Source: Symbiodinium microadriaticum (lineage: Eukaryota > Sar > Dinophyceae > Suessiales > Symbiodiniaceae). From it: 64,000 nucleotides of DNA. The notes under the pieces were generated by a model that had not been told where the DNA came from, did not search any database, and saw only the letters and a list, made by a program, of their open reading frames with translations. A program made the translations under genes and the position numbers. Shown here in pieces: positions 42,539-52,959 of the stretch (position 1 is the first letter of the stretch; every line of letters starts with the position of its first letter). The stretch spans positions 5,796-69,795 of the forward strand of contig LSRX01001551.1 of NCBI GenBank assembly GCA_001939145.1. Reading direction: 5' to 3'.

Positions 42539-43612
42539 TTATACTAGAAACCATACCCCACATGTCTTCAGAACTTAGACAAGGTATACCAATGCAGGTT
42601 ACACCTGCATCGCTGACCGGCGTGGCATGCGGTATTCTCGAAAAGATGCCTGACATTGGAACAGCATTCTGTCATCCGAAGTGCCGCATCGTGGAAAAGG
42701 ATCAGCCAGTTTCTTTCTACAACCCAAATCAGAAGTGGTGGGACAAACAAGCAGTACGTCATCTTCGTACGGACCTACGGCATCACATCGGGAAAGCACC
42801 TGGCAGCTACAAAGTCGCACGTTCGTCAATCCCTACTATTCAACGCGATGAAGCTGGTTTGGTGAGGCTTGACACTCTCCTGAACATGGACGTGCTTTGG
42901 AGTCATGAACAACGGATGTTGGATCAACCTCTTCATGCTCATGATGCGGAAGAGTGCAAACGACAACTCAACAGAAGCTGCAGATGTTGTTCGACGGGAA
43001 CCGCGTCAAGCTTGGAGATCCGCCTGCAATTTCTTGGTGTTCGAGTTGCCGGACCACCAAAGCTACATGGCATTCATGGTCATCAACTGCATGCACAAGA
43101 ACTGGAGAGGAAATGTCAAGTGGCTCGATCTTCCTCTGGCAAGTATGCACCAATTGTTCCGACAGCAAAAGAGGTACGATGTTCTCGGAAGCTGGGGAGA
43201 TGACTTGTCCCGTATCGACGAAGATACCGGCATCTCCAGGAATGTCACAGATGACGAGGTGCTTGCCTATGGACAAAGCCTTCGAGACCATGAAGATCCT
43301 ACGGGTATTCACCTGCTCAACAAGTTCAAGACGAACCAGCTAATCGCCAAACTCATGAGAGGAGCTATTCAACTTGGGCATCGGCGGAAACACTTCGATC
43401 CGGCATTTCACATGCGAGAGAACATGACGGAAGATACTCCACAGATGTATTCCAGCTGCACTGCAATGCTGTCAAGGCTGTCAAGGCTTGTATGCCAGAT
43501 CACAGGTTACCGACAGTATTCTCTGCTGGCAACAAGAGACGATAATACTCCTTGGTGCGTGCTATGCATTGATCCCTTCGGTCTTTGCATGATGATCGGC
43601 GCAGAGAAATGA
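42539..43612 (+). pseudogene. Copia 3' region ORF of unknown function, one frameshift
   Basis: First half in one frame, about 42560-42970: TGVACGILEKMPDIGTAFCH, KWWDKQAVRHLRTDLRHHIG, RDEAGLVRLDTLLNMDVLWS. Second half in another frame, about 42930-43612: MLMMRKSANDNSTEAADVVR, QAWRSACNFLVFELPDHQSY, LPLASMHQLFRQQKRYDVLG, HLLNKFKTNQLIAKLMRGAI, ending with a TGA. The LRHHIGKAPG...DEAGLVRLDTLL stretch recalls the LRHH..GW..(L/V)D.LL start of Tpt1/KptA 2'-phosphotransferases, but the resemblance is weak. Probably another retroelement ORF. Confidence 0.4.
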
Positions 43613-44245
43613 ACACAACAACTTCTGACCGTGATGGTGGATCTCGACATTCAGATGGAAGCGAAATTCGTTGCGAGGCAACATCTTCCTCATGGTCATC
43701 TTCCTGCAGGCCAACAGAGCATCATCGACCGTCCCAGTAACGCGGGAGGAGGCTGGAGCAGTCAGCGAAGTGCGTGCCAAGGCCAGGGCTAAGGCCAAGG
43801 CAAAGGCCAAAGCCAGGCATCCGCCAGAACCCAAGGGTCCTCCTCCACAACAAGATCGATGGCAACGCCACGGGCGATGTGATCAATGGCATGAAGATGC
43901 ATCCGGAGCCCGACGCTACCAGGGTCAACATCGATGGAACAACGACCAATGGGATGGGTGATCTTCTACGTGCACTTTGCCGAAGCCTTCGATTACAACT
44001 TCACATGCTGGACATGGCACCACATTTCGTGCAAATTTCTTCGATGCACTGGTCCTTCCAGGTCTAGCAAGAACTAGGGATCGCATTCGATGTAGCCGTG
44101 TCTCACGCTGACTTTAATTAGGGGAAGTTTGCACGCACAAGGATGTTGCCAAACTGCCGTTGACCTACAATCTCTTTGCAGGCTTGCAGGTCTCGCGACT
44201 CTCTTCCTATTTCTGAGCGGAGCCTGAGGCTTCACTCATGGGGGC
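43613..44245 (+). other. Region before the 3' LTR
   Basis: A frame at 43671-43961 encodes an Ala/Lys-rich stretch (RAKARAKAKAKAKARHPPEP) from GCCAAGG repeats at 43773-43815. Directly before the LTR, CATGGGGGC (44238-44245) has a five-G run that could be all that remains of a polypurine tract. Nothing else recognised. Confidence 0.4.
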
Positions 44246-44693
44246 TGCGAAGAGACCTCGAAGCCTGGTACAGTTCTAGGCATCGTACTCTGAGCTATGT
44301 TACAATGTATATATATATATATATATATATATGAGAGCTTGGGCAGTCGTGAACTACCAAGCGGGAGCCGAAATTGGGAAGTCATGAACTACCAAGTGAC
44401 GCCCCAAAGTTCATGTCTTTCAGTCCGTCAAGCTCATAAGCCGGCATTGTTTGGCTCAAGTGACTGAGGACGACTTAGCGATCCTCCAGCCACAGCAATG
44501 TGCGTGTAACCCTTTTGCACAAAGAACAGCTGACTCGAAGCCAATGAGCGAAAAGAGGATCTGCGTTTGCCTGCAAGGGATGCCGTTGTTATATCTGCAG
44601 AGGGCACCACAACTACTTATTCAAGAACATTGCTCTTCTGAGGGGAGCATCTTACGACAACGCCGTATACATCCGTATACCAACCCTCGCGCA
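44246..44693 (+). repeat. 3' LTR
   Basis: Partner of 20767-21202. The (TA)n run at about 44308-44332 is longer than in the 5' copy, and a 10-base insertion (ATACATCCGT-type) lies near the end. Contains the SL-like word at 44444-44460. It is followed by ATTCT, a one-mismatch match to the AGTCT before the 5' LTR. Confidence 0.85.
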
Positions 44694-46862
44694 ATTCTTT
44701 ATAGAGTAGTAGCGCATTGTATTCGTGTGGTAGGCCCGTGCGCAATCACGATACTGGCAACGTCCACGTACAGCTAGGGTGTGCCCTTGCAATCTCCGGA
44801 CTTGAAGATCCTTTTTATTTTCCATTTTATGGGTTTATGATTAACTTAGTCGACTTGTTTGCACGTCCTGTCATCTGCGCCGGTGTCGAGGATACCAAAT
44901 CGGAAGCATGCAGGGGCTGGTTCCAGAACCACCACAGGGTAATTCGCGGCGCTTGGAGTGCCTGACAGGATCCGACTGCCGTAATTTGGCCGTATCGCCT
45001 AAATGTGCCCATCTATGGTGCTTGGAGCTTGTGAACAGCTCGGCTTTTTGGAATTTCCAGCAGGTGGAATGTCCGCGCCCGAACTGCTTAAATCGGGCTT
45101 CCGAACCGTTCCACGTGCGTATGTCAAATTAACTAACTGACTGGTAAATGTGTTTGAGTTGATCCGGAAACCGTCAACAACGACGGCGTGAAATCTGGTT
45201 GGGTTCGTAGATCAGCACCTTGACTTGACCTCTGGATCCTGGCAGGGCCGAATTGGAGTCGCCGAGCCGGTGAGTGAGGCTAAGAATGTTGTGACCTCGC
45301 TTTGAAGTCTCCTTGCTGGGCCCGCGAGGTCGACGCTGGCCCGCTGGGCCTCGCCAGCCTGCGCGGAGTCAAGTACCAGGGGAGTTCGTGGGCGTGGCCG
45401 CGCCTTCGAGGGCACTAAATCTTAAGATGGTGTTTGCGTCCTTTCTGAGATCCGGCAGAATTTCAACTGTGAGTGCTTGAGCCCTTTTGATTCTGCAGCG
45501 GCAAGAAACTTTTTCCATGAACACCTATGGCGCAAAGCATCAACATGCTGACGTGCTGAAGCCTTGAATTCGAAACAGCTGGGGCCGTTGTGTTCGAGCA
45601 TCCACAGCTTCCCTCAACTTGCTAGCTTGGCAGCACTCCGCGGTTTGTTGTTTTTCAAAAAATGAGTGAAAACGTGGTCTGGTTGGTGGCTTGTCTACCC
45701 CGAGTGGGTGTCAGGATGTGTCAGGGCATGTGTTTGCATGAATTCATTTTTCAGTGCTACATAAGCAGTTTCTCTCCCACTGGACGAGTCCGGAAAGTCG
45801 AGAGCTTAATCGCATTCGTGCGGTGAGGCTGGGCGACTGGATGGCAGGCACGACTAGAGGGAGAGAGCGCCACTTGTATAGGCCCTGAGCACGAGATTGG
45901 GTGTGTCGGGTTTTCGGTTTTCTTCGCCTGTTGAGGCATCCTCCTCGCCTTCTTGGTGGCCCTCATTGCATGTGCAGCTTTCCGGGTGACATCCCGGCGC
46001 AAGCTGGAACCATTGATCTCTGAAGCGGAGGGCTCGACTGAGCCGCTGGGATCTTGTGAGTGTTCTAATTGCGGTCAGTGTGATCGTCGCCAAAGCAAAG
46101 CCAAGCAAAGCCAAGCGGAGCCAAAAGGATGTGCGAATGAGAGCCAGACGCTCGCCCTAGTCGACCTCCGGCGCCTCGGCGCGAGTTTAGGGTTGGCTGC
46201 CAGCCCCGGAAGTACCGGACGTCACATCGGTCCACCTGTCAGGACATGAGAAGATCGAAGTGCTGACGATGCTGTACAGTGTTTGCACCCGATTTTCGGC
46301 AGGGCATGGGAAGGCATGGCTTGCAGGCTGCATTCCAGCCGCAGATGGAGCGTCGCGATCTTTTGCACCCTGTACAGCAGTCGTAGGGTGAGCGGCAGAG
46401 CATCGGCAGAGCACGACTTGGCGTTGTTAGCCATGTGGTGGCTCAGCGACTGTACCTGGGCCTTACCAAGGGCGATTGCGGAGACCTGCCACAAGTAGGT
46501 CGCGAAGCGTTCAGGAACCTGTAATTTAAGCTGCGGCACCTTGAACATTCCTGATCTCATTCATGGCTTGCTTGCGCACAGGGAGGGAGCCATCCAGACA
46601 AGCCCAGGAGCTTTCTCCAGACAAACAAGCAAAGCTTCCAGCTGCTTGCAGCTCATCATAGCTTATCCACGCAGTCCTGTCGTGTAAATCCCAGTCTTGT
46701 GCTGTGCGGGTGCACAACCCGGTTCGAACAATAGACAGTCATCCTTTAGACGGACATAGTCCAAGCGGAACGATGACAAGCCAGGGCCCTACATGTTCTT
46801 TCAGCATGCAGTGTCTCCACTATGCTGATGCTGCTTTTGGACAGTGGACAGGTCAAAGTATT
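44694..46862. other. Intergenic region between LTR element and PPIE-like gene
   Basis: About 2.2 kb. At 45931-46020 a + strand frame after a stop reads GILLAFLVALIACAAF then RVTSRRKLEPLISEAEGS, which has the look of a single membrane helix with a basic flank, but no partner exons were recognised. AGCCAAGCAA/AGCCAAGCGG words repeat at 46096-46122. Otherwise nothing supported. Confidence 0.35.
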
Positions 46863-48749
46863 ATGAAGCGGACGGTGTACGTTGGTGGTCTGGACGAACA
46901 GGCTACTGTGTTTACATCCTTCCACTTTTCAAACAAAAGCTTTCGACGATGTGGATCCTCATGAAGTTAGACTTGAATTCGGCACTGTTTAAACCACGAT
47001 CCCGACGGCAGAGAACGAATCATGAATCTTGCAAAGATCCTCTCACCATGGTACGGAGGCCCAGGAGATGCACTGTGACAGAGTACTGTTGCGATCGCTT
47101 GCGAGCGCGAACGCACGCTGCCCTCCAGCAACTGCTTCCCCACATTTGTGGTGGTAGCCTTTCCGCTATGTCATTCGCGACTCTTTCCGGGCAGGTCGAC
47201 CGCAAGGTTTTGGAAGAGGCTTTCGTGAAGTTTGGGGATCTGAAGACGGTGTCGTCCTCGTTGGCTCTGTGTGGAACGGGGGGGGGGCGGAGGCAGGGAG
47301 GCAGGGAGGCATCGTCCCTAAAGTTTCGGCCTCCGAGGTGGAGATTCCCCTGGACATGAAAACTGGGAAGCCGCGAGCTCGAGACTCCCAGAGGCCGAGC
47401 TGTCTTTTGCCGTGTCGCTGTCGCCGAGGCACCGAGGCTTCGGCTTCGTGGAGTTCATGGAAGTTGATGATGCAGAGGCAGCGCCTGACTACTGAGCAGC
47501 CATCGAGTGAAGGGTTTTACCTTTGTTCATATTGGAAAGCATTTATCGTGCCCAAAGCCCTGAAGAGTACTAGTTACGAAACGTCGGCACCGAATAGTTT
47601 CATGGGCGCGTGAAACATCAGCTGCATTCGTAGCATCGTTTTGAACATCCGAGCGAGTTAGTTGTGGTGTTCCGAGAAGCTGAACCCAGCGACGACATAC
47701 GGACTCCTGGGGTCTTTCGCGCACAGAATCTGTGACGTTGGGTAAGAAGCTCATTTAGTGGATGCAAGTTACCCTAAATTTCTTGTTTAGACAGCGCTTG
47801 TTCCAGTGTTGTAAGTGACACCCGCCTGGTCAGGGTTGACCGGATTTCTTATTACCACCTGGGCTGAATTTCATTTTTATTCGCGGGCGTTCCGGCCGGG
47901 CAAAGGGCCGAACCTACGCAACACGAAAATTAAACATCCAGGGTCTGAATTTTTAATTTTCCTGTTGAGCAGTGCGATGCAACACCAGGAAAACAAGAAC
48001 TCCTTTCTCGTTTCCTTATGCTTTTGGGCGGTCCGGCCAAAAGCCCGGAACATAACAAAAAAAAACTGAATTTGTTCTTCCTTAGGGTGTTTGGTGTCTT
48101 GCGTTTCTGGCTTTTGGGACGGCATTTAAAGAAATTAAATATGACATTGGGTTTCAGGATACAGGATTTGTCATTCTCCGTTTGGGTGGTTCTAGCAGAT
48201 TCTAGCACATGTTCGCGAGGTTTCTCCTTGAACGTCGGCCCAAAACAGTGCTGGCGCTGTCCACTTCGACGGACTGGCAGGTCCCGTTGTTCGCGCGCCC
48301 ACTCTCTCAGGCTGCCATCGACAACATGCACTCCGCCGAGCTTTACGGTCGGACGCCAGAGCCTCAAACCGAGATCTTCGTGTTACACCGGTGCCTTCGC
48401 ATTGATGCTCCATGATGCTCCTCTGCCCAGTGCAAGGATCAAGGTGAATTTAGCACGTGCACCGAAGAATACGCCGACAACAGAGTCCAACAGGCAAGGG
48501 CAGCCCTGCAGGAGAGTCCCTTGCAAGACCTTCAGTTCTGTGCTCTGGCTGACTCTAGCTCGGGACAGGCCGATCTGGGCAGATGATTTCTTCTATCGCA
48601 AGAAGCTGAAGGACGGCTTGGGGCATTTCAGCTCTCTGACGGGACTTGACTTGAGTCTCAATGTGGAGCCTGGCACTCCGCTGCCCTTTGGCTCTAAGAC
48701 CTCGTCGAACATATTAGTGCATTTCTTGCGTAGGGTTTCTAGCTCATAG
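46863..48749 (+). CDS. RRM protein matching the N-terminal half of cyclophilin PPIE
   Basis: ATG at 46863. Approximate exons: 46863-46903 (MKRTVYVGGLDEQ, RNP2), 47195-47253 (VDRKVLEEAFVKFGDLKTV), 47335-47372 (VEIPLDMKTGKP), 47427-47488 (HRGFGFVEFMEVDDAEAA, RNP1), 48311-48355 (AAIDNMHSAELYGRT), 48435-48470 (IKVNLARAPK) and 48567-48615 (RPIWADDFFYRKKLKDG). Human PPIE reads [39 protein letters not shown], NLAKP and RPVWSDDDWLKK at the same places, so orthology to the PPIE RRM is convincing. Splicing GACGAACAG to GTCGACCGC gives DEQVDRKVL. PPIE acts in the activated spliceosome. The peptidyl-prolyl isomerase domain that follows in animals was not found; the frame stops at 48747-48749, seven bases before the next gene. 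The 0.8-kb intron 47489-48310 has no recognised insert. Confidence 0.8.
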
Positions 48750-48755
48750 CATGGG

Positions 48756-50820
48756 ATGGGCTTGGGGCTCACAGGTGCCGTGCTCATGCTTGCTATGCTT
48801 GCTGAAATCACAGAGTCACAGGGTCCGGCACAAGACTGGGCGGCTTGCGTCCAGTCTAGGGAGTGGTCGGCCTTCCGGCATCAGGTCCGTGCCACCTTCG
48901 AAGCCGGAGCTGAGACTCTGGCCGTGGGGCGGGATTTGGCTAGAAAGGCGCGGGTGCTCCTTCAGCGGTGGCAGGTTCCAGCCGGACAATGGCGGGCCAT
49001 GCTGGGAAGTGCCCGGCCTGCTGGCGCCGGGGGCGATTTGGAGGAAGCGCATTGCGGAACATCCGTGGACGTGACGCGTGGTGTCCTTGCTCAGGACACC
49101 AGTCGAGGATTTCACCCCTACCATCTCCTAACGCTGCCTCATGACAGTCCTGCCTGGAGACAGGAGGACTTTCTGCGATGGCAGCGGGACTTTTGTTATT
49201 TGGGCTATGTGGTGGCTCTCTACGTGCGATCTGCTTCACGCATTGGCGGCTCCAAAGCTTTGCAGGAGGAGGAGAAGGTGAAGCTGTCAAAGGAGGATTT
49301 GCAGACTGCCTCGTCCATGCTGGGTCGCTGCCGCGAGATGGACTTTCTGGATCGCTCCGTGTGGGGCCTGCAGAGTCTGGATCTCGACGTGAGCCTGCTG
49401 CGCCTCGCGGACCAGGGCGCCCAGGGCGCGGTCGCTGCGGTGGCTCCCTGGCGCGGCTTGGCGGAGGACTTCCCCAGGGAGCACCGGAACGCCCGGCAGA
49501 ATTTGTGGCAGGCCTTGGGGAACGGCGCCAAATTCCGAAGAAGTCTGGAGGCCCAGGTGGCCCGGAGCGTGGCTTCGGGATCCCTCACGGGCTGGCACTC
49601 CCCAAAGCCTCACTGGCGACGGCGGCCGATCGACGTGGCCCTCTTTGCAGTGCCGGTTTGGTATGCCACGGAGTTCTTGGTCGGCATCCTGCGATGGCGT
49701 TTCCCTGCTTTACCGCTCTCGGTCTTCTGCGCACCTCTAGGAGGCTACAACTTGCCAAGGTCCAACGAGCTGCGAGACCTTGTCGAGCCTTTGCTGCAGG
49801 AGCCCGCAGAGCTGCAGGTTTTGCGCTTGATCGAGGGCTACTGCTGCAACTGGGAGCAAGTGGATTTCCTGGTGGTGCGAGTTGCCTTGAACCAGCTGGC
49901 TCGCAGGCTCGCTCGCTCATCCTTTTCCTTGCTGGTCTGTGCCGGGCCACTCTGGCTCTGCCTGCTCCTGCGAGAGGAGGGACTCGACTTGCCGCTGCTG
50001 GCCCATTGCCTCACCTTCCAGGACCTGGATTACCCAGGCGACAAAGACCAGAACGTGGCCGCCGTGGCCTGGGTGCACCGGAAGATCCTGGAGAACTTTG
50101 GTGCTGCACCCGGCGGATCCGGCACCCGGGTCTCGGGGGTCTTGGTGCAAGACGACATGCAGCGGGTCTACTACCCCATGATCTTCGACTTCACCCGGCA
50201 AGGGAACTTCAGCCACGCAGGACAGCTGAGCTTCTTCCAGATGCCCTACATTCAGGCTCGCTACACGCAGCGGCGTCTCCGCGCGACTCGGCCCGATGCG
50301 GATGAATTGTCGAAGGTGCTCGTCGTTGTTGCAATTACACGCAGATTTGGTTACATCCTGACATGTGCCGTTGGGGTATGCCCGTGCCGTCTGATCAGGA
50401 AGTGGTGATCGTGAGGGAAGGCACCACGAAACGTTGGACTCTCTCGCTCCGGGGCCACCTCTGGTACCTGAAGCTGAAGCAGATGGCCGCGGCCCAAACG
50501 GAGCCTCGTTGCGTTGCTGTTGAGGCTGCGGCTGCGCTTATGATGTCGTCGTTTTTTTTCATGCCCTTCTTCAGGAAAGAGAGCTGCGCTGCTGTCAACT
50601 GCGATTTTTGAAGGACGAGGTGGCGAGGATCCCTTACTCCGAGATTGCCGAGCATCGGGCCGCCGTGTTCTTTCCGGGCATCGGCCATGCCAAACTCACC
50701 TTGCATGAGCTTCGGACGATGGGGATCCCCACCCTCTTCCCAGCGAAGAGCCTCATGTACCGAGTGGAGGACCTGATCCTAGACCCGCGCCAGCCCTACA
50801 GCGGAAGCTTCCTGGTGTAG
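48756..50820 (+). CDS. Glycosyltransferase-like protein with signal peptide
   Basis: ATG at 48756 starts a hydrophobic leader (MGLGLTGAVLMLAMLAEI). A single large exon runs to about 50314, unlike the shredded neighbours. Then exon about 50400-50490 (EVVIVREGTTKRWTLSLRGH) and exon 50573-50820, which reads CQLRFLKDEVARIPYSEIAE, HRAAVFFPGIGHAKLTLHEL and RTMGIPTLFPAKSLMYR and ends at TAG. The last part (Y..IA.HRA.VFFP...L...EL..MGIP...P...MYR) looks like the donor-binding C-terminal half of a GT-B-type glycosyltransferase and resembles a family I know from dinoflagellates. The middle has FWRWQRDF-like aromatic patches and WYATEFLVGILRWRFPALPL. Donor and acceptor cannot be named. It probably acts in the ER/Golgi. 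Confidence 0.5.
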
Positions 50821-51200
50821 ACTTGGGTGTGTTAGATTCGGCTCACCCTTGGTAGCATCTCCCAGACGGGAAATATTCACGCGAGGCTACGACGGCTGTG
50901 GCTCGCAGCTGGGCGTGGGGGCAATGCCACCAGGTTGCAGCAGTGGTTTCTCAACATCTGGTTGAGGTTTTTGCATGCTCAGTACTTCCGTTTCTGACGC
51001 TGTGTTTTGCATGACAGCAGGTGTTCTTGCTGCTGAACCATAAAGTTAACATCACGGTATCCGTTGCAAACCATCGGAGAGACACATTAATCACGAAAGC
51101 TCCTCGTGAGGGAGCTTCGTCCATTACCTCACAGAGTGAGCTTGGGGGTTATTTGGGTTTTGGGCCAGATTTCGGTCCGTTCGGGTAAGTGGCTTTTTAG
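50821..51200. other. Spacer after the glycosyltransferase-like gene
   Basis: About 0.4 kb with no coding block or repeat recognised. Confidence 0.4.
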
Positions 51201-51221
51201 ACGTCCAAAGGAAAAACAGGC

Positions 51222-51326
51222 TTCCTCTGATGCTGCTGATGCTGGCCTGGGCGTGTCCTCTGATGCTGCTGATGCTGGCCTGGGCGTGTCCTCTGATGCT
51301 GCTGATGCTGGCCTGGGTGCGTCGGC
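51222..51326 (+). repeat. 33-base minisatellite, three copies
   Basis: TCCTCTGATGCTGCTGATGC followed by TGGCCTGGGCGTG, three times with one or two changes. Open in frame (SSDAADAGLGV) but with no gene context. Confidence 0.9.
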
Positions 51327-51371
51327 TTCACATGTGGCAACATGACTGTCTGTCTTAGTCTGACAAGGAGT

Positions 51372-51680
51372 TCATATGTTGGATCAAAACCGCTCTTCGA
51401 GACATGTTGGATCAAAATTGCTCCCGCCAGTGTTGTTCTCTGCATGTTTTGTCTGTTGCCATGCGGGCTTGCTCCTGCCATCAAAACCGCTCATCGTGAC
51501 ATGTTGGATCAAAACCGCTCTTCGTTACATGTTGGATCAAAATTGCTCCCGCCAGTGTTGTTCTCTGTGTTTTTTGTCTGTTGCCATGCGGGCTTGCTCC
51601 TGCCATCAAAACCGCTCTTCGTGACATGTTGGATCAAAATTGCTCCCGCCAGTGTTGTTCTCTGCATGTTTTTGTCTACT
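51372..51680 (+). repeat. Tandem repeat of 96-128-base units
   Basis: The phrase ATGTTGGATCAAAATTGCTC, then CCGCCAGTGTTGTTCTCTG and TGTCTGTTGCCATGCGGGCT, occurs three times (about 51402, 51530, 51626; the last is partial). A 28-base subunit TGTTGGATCAAAACCGCTCT lies between copies. Spurious ORFs on both strands follow from it. The rest of 51681-52240 shows no gene. Confidence 0.85.
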
Positions 51681-52243
51681 GCCGCGAGCTTCGACGGTAC
51701 AGCAGGGGCCCGCAACCGAAATTCACTTCTGTGTCTCTTCGTGTGAGCTCCTTGTCGCCAGCCCTGCCCATGCTAGAGCTTTCGTGCCAGCCCGTGGCTC
51801 TCAAGTGAGAGTTTCAACTGTTCAGACCTCAAACCACTTTAGATAATCGTCCGGGTCAGGACTGAGACAACTTCCAGCAACACACTGTTCATATCAGTAT
51901 GACAATTGTCATCAACTCAGTCTAATATAGTCTACATAGTTAGTGACATGAAGGATCACTGCTGTTTTTCAGAAGCTGTGCGGGCCCGCCTCGGCCGACC
52001 TGCAAGCTGCGGAGCGCATCTTGAATGCAGTGGGGGGGGCTATAGAGTGGGGGGAGTGGGTTCGCGGGGTGTGAAGGGATGGGAATCTAGCGCCGCGCTT
52101 TTGCCGCTGCAGCTCCTCCTTCTGATTCTGTAGCTACAAGTAACAGCGATCGCTGCTACGATGATATCGGCGATTACCACGACGACGGACACTGCTGCGG
52201 CTTCTAGCAATAAGACTTCCACTGCCACCACCATTGCCTGCTA

Positions 52244-52258
52244 ATGCTGCTCCTGCTA

Positions 52259-52313
<55 letters not shown>

Positions 52314-52316
52314 ATC
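52244..52316 (+). repeat. (CTG)n microsatellite
   Basis: About 15 uninterrupted GCTGCT units preceded by GCTCCTGCTAATGCTGCTCC variants. Makes poly-Ala/poly-Leu shadows only. Confidence 0.95.
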
Positions 52317-52440
52317 TTTCGCAACCTCTCTTGTTGTCACTGCACCGTCAAGACTGCCGGATCTCCGCAGCTACTTTAGTTTTGGGGTTTAGGGCCCGTC
52401 GTAAGTAGTCGGTTCTCGGTGCCTAGGTCGGCACCTTGCC

Positions 52441-52872
52441 ATGCCTGTCGTGGTTAGTTTTCCTGATCATATGCAAGCCGTGGCTGATGAGGAAAGGTAC
52501 CTGCTGCAGAGACTCAGACAACTTGTTCCACTGCATCGACAACATCCCTCATTCACGCTGCTTGCTAGAAACGAAATCCTGAAGACTGCCAGGGAATTGC
52601 TCGTCGCAGATGAATGGAATGCCTTCCACGAATTTGTGGACGAGCTCACCCTGAGCATGGACCACGATGGCATCGTGGGTTTTCCCCTGCCCTGCTTTCA
52701 TGATTTGAATGGCGCATTGGAGGCTGAGACTTTGGCGGAGTCCTTTCTCCAAGAGGGCTCAGGCTCCCAAAACCGACCCTTGACTTCCATGCCGGATTGG
52801 GTCCAGCAGGCGCTGCAGAACACTCCATCGCAGAAGGCACCTTCCTCGCCAGGATCCGAATCATCCGCTTGA
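52441..52872 (+). CDS. 143-aa helical ORF, paralogue of the ORF at 55.2 kb
   Basis: ATG at 52441 to TGA at 52870-52872, uninterrupted. It reads DEERYLLQRLRQLVPLHRQH, FTLLARNEILKTARELLVAD, WNAFHEFVDELTLSMDHDGI, GFPLPCFHDLNGALEAETLA, then a Ser/Pro-rich tail. The ORF at 55.2 kb shares the plan EE..LL..., NEI/NDI.. AR/ARE.L.., ..F..(F/Y)V(D/S)EL, (V/F)PLP/RLPEP and a closing ALEAETLAES/LDPDAEQLAW stretch, so the two are diverged copies. No known domain. It precedes the USP-type ORF on the same strand and is probably part of the same retroelement family. Confidence 0.45.
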   Translation: MPVVVSFPDHMQAVADEERYLLQRLRQLVPLHRQHPSFTLLARNEILKTARELLVADEWNAFHEFVDELTLSMDHDGIVGFPLPCFHDLNGALEAETLAESFLQEGSGSQNRPLTSMPDWVQQALQNTPSQKAPSSPGSESSA

Positions 52873-52959
52873 TCGTCGGCTTCCACTCCCACTGTTTGCA
52901 TTGAACAAGAGCCAGCGCGTCTGAACGGCCCCTCCGCTCAGCCCCCTGGAGGTTCAGCT

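Larger units (their letters stand above)
20767..44693 (+). mobile_element. Ty1/copia-like LTR retrotransposon, 24 kb with nested insertions, inactive
   Basis: Two direct repeats of 436 and 448 bases (20767-21202, 44246-44693) start TGCGAAGAG and end CGCA. Both contain the same TA microsatellite and are about 95% identical by eye. Inside, in the same orientation, are gag-like ORFs, then Ty1/copia reverse transcriptase (YVDD) followed by RNase H, the order expected for copia. Candidate target duplications AGTCT/ATTCT differ at one base. A protease or integrase core was not found; about 6 kb of unrelated DNA stands where they should be. A LINE interrupts the 3' part and an 891-base gap follows. 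Frameshifts in RT show it is not autonomous. The intact-element size cannot be known because of the gap. Confidence 0.8.

Noticed and set aside
41209..43203. Long ORFs (348-628 codons) across 41.2-43.2 kb
   Set aside because: They run through 891 N and have no real sequence in the middle. Only the part right of 42539 is readable.
49178..50305. 375-codon + strand ORF in another frame within the glycosyltransferase-like gene
   Set aside because: Arg/Ala/Gly-rich shadow of the real frame. It has none of the conserved C-terminal motif.
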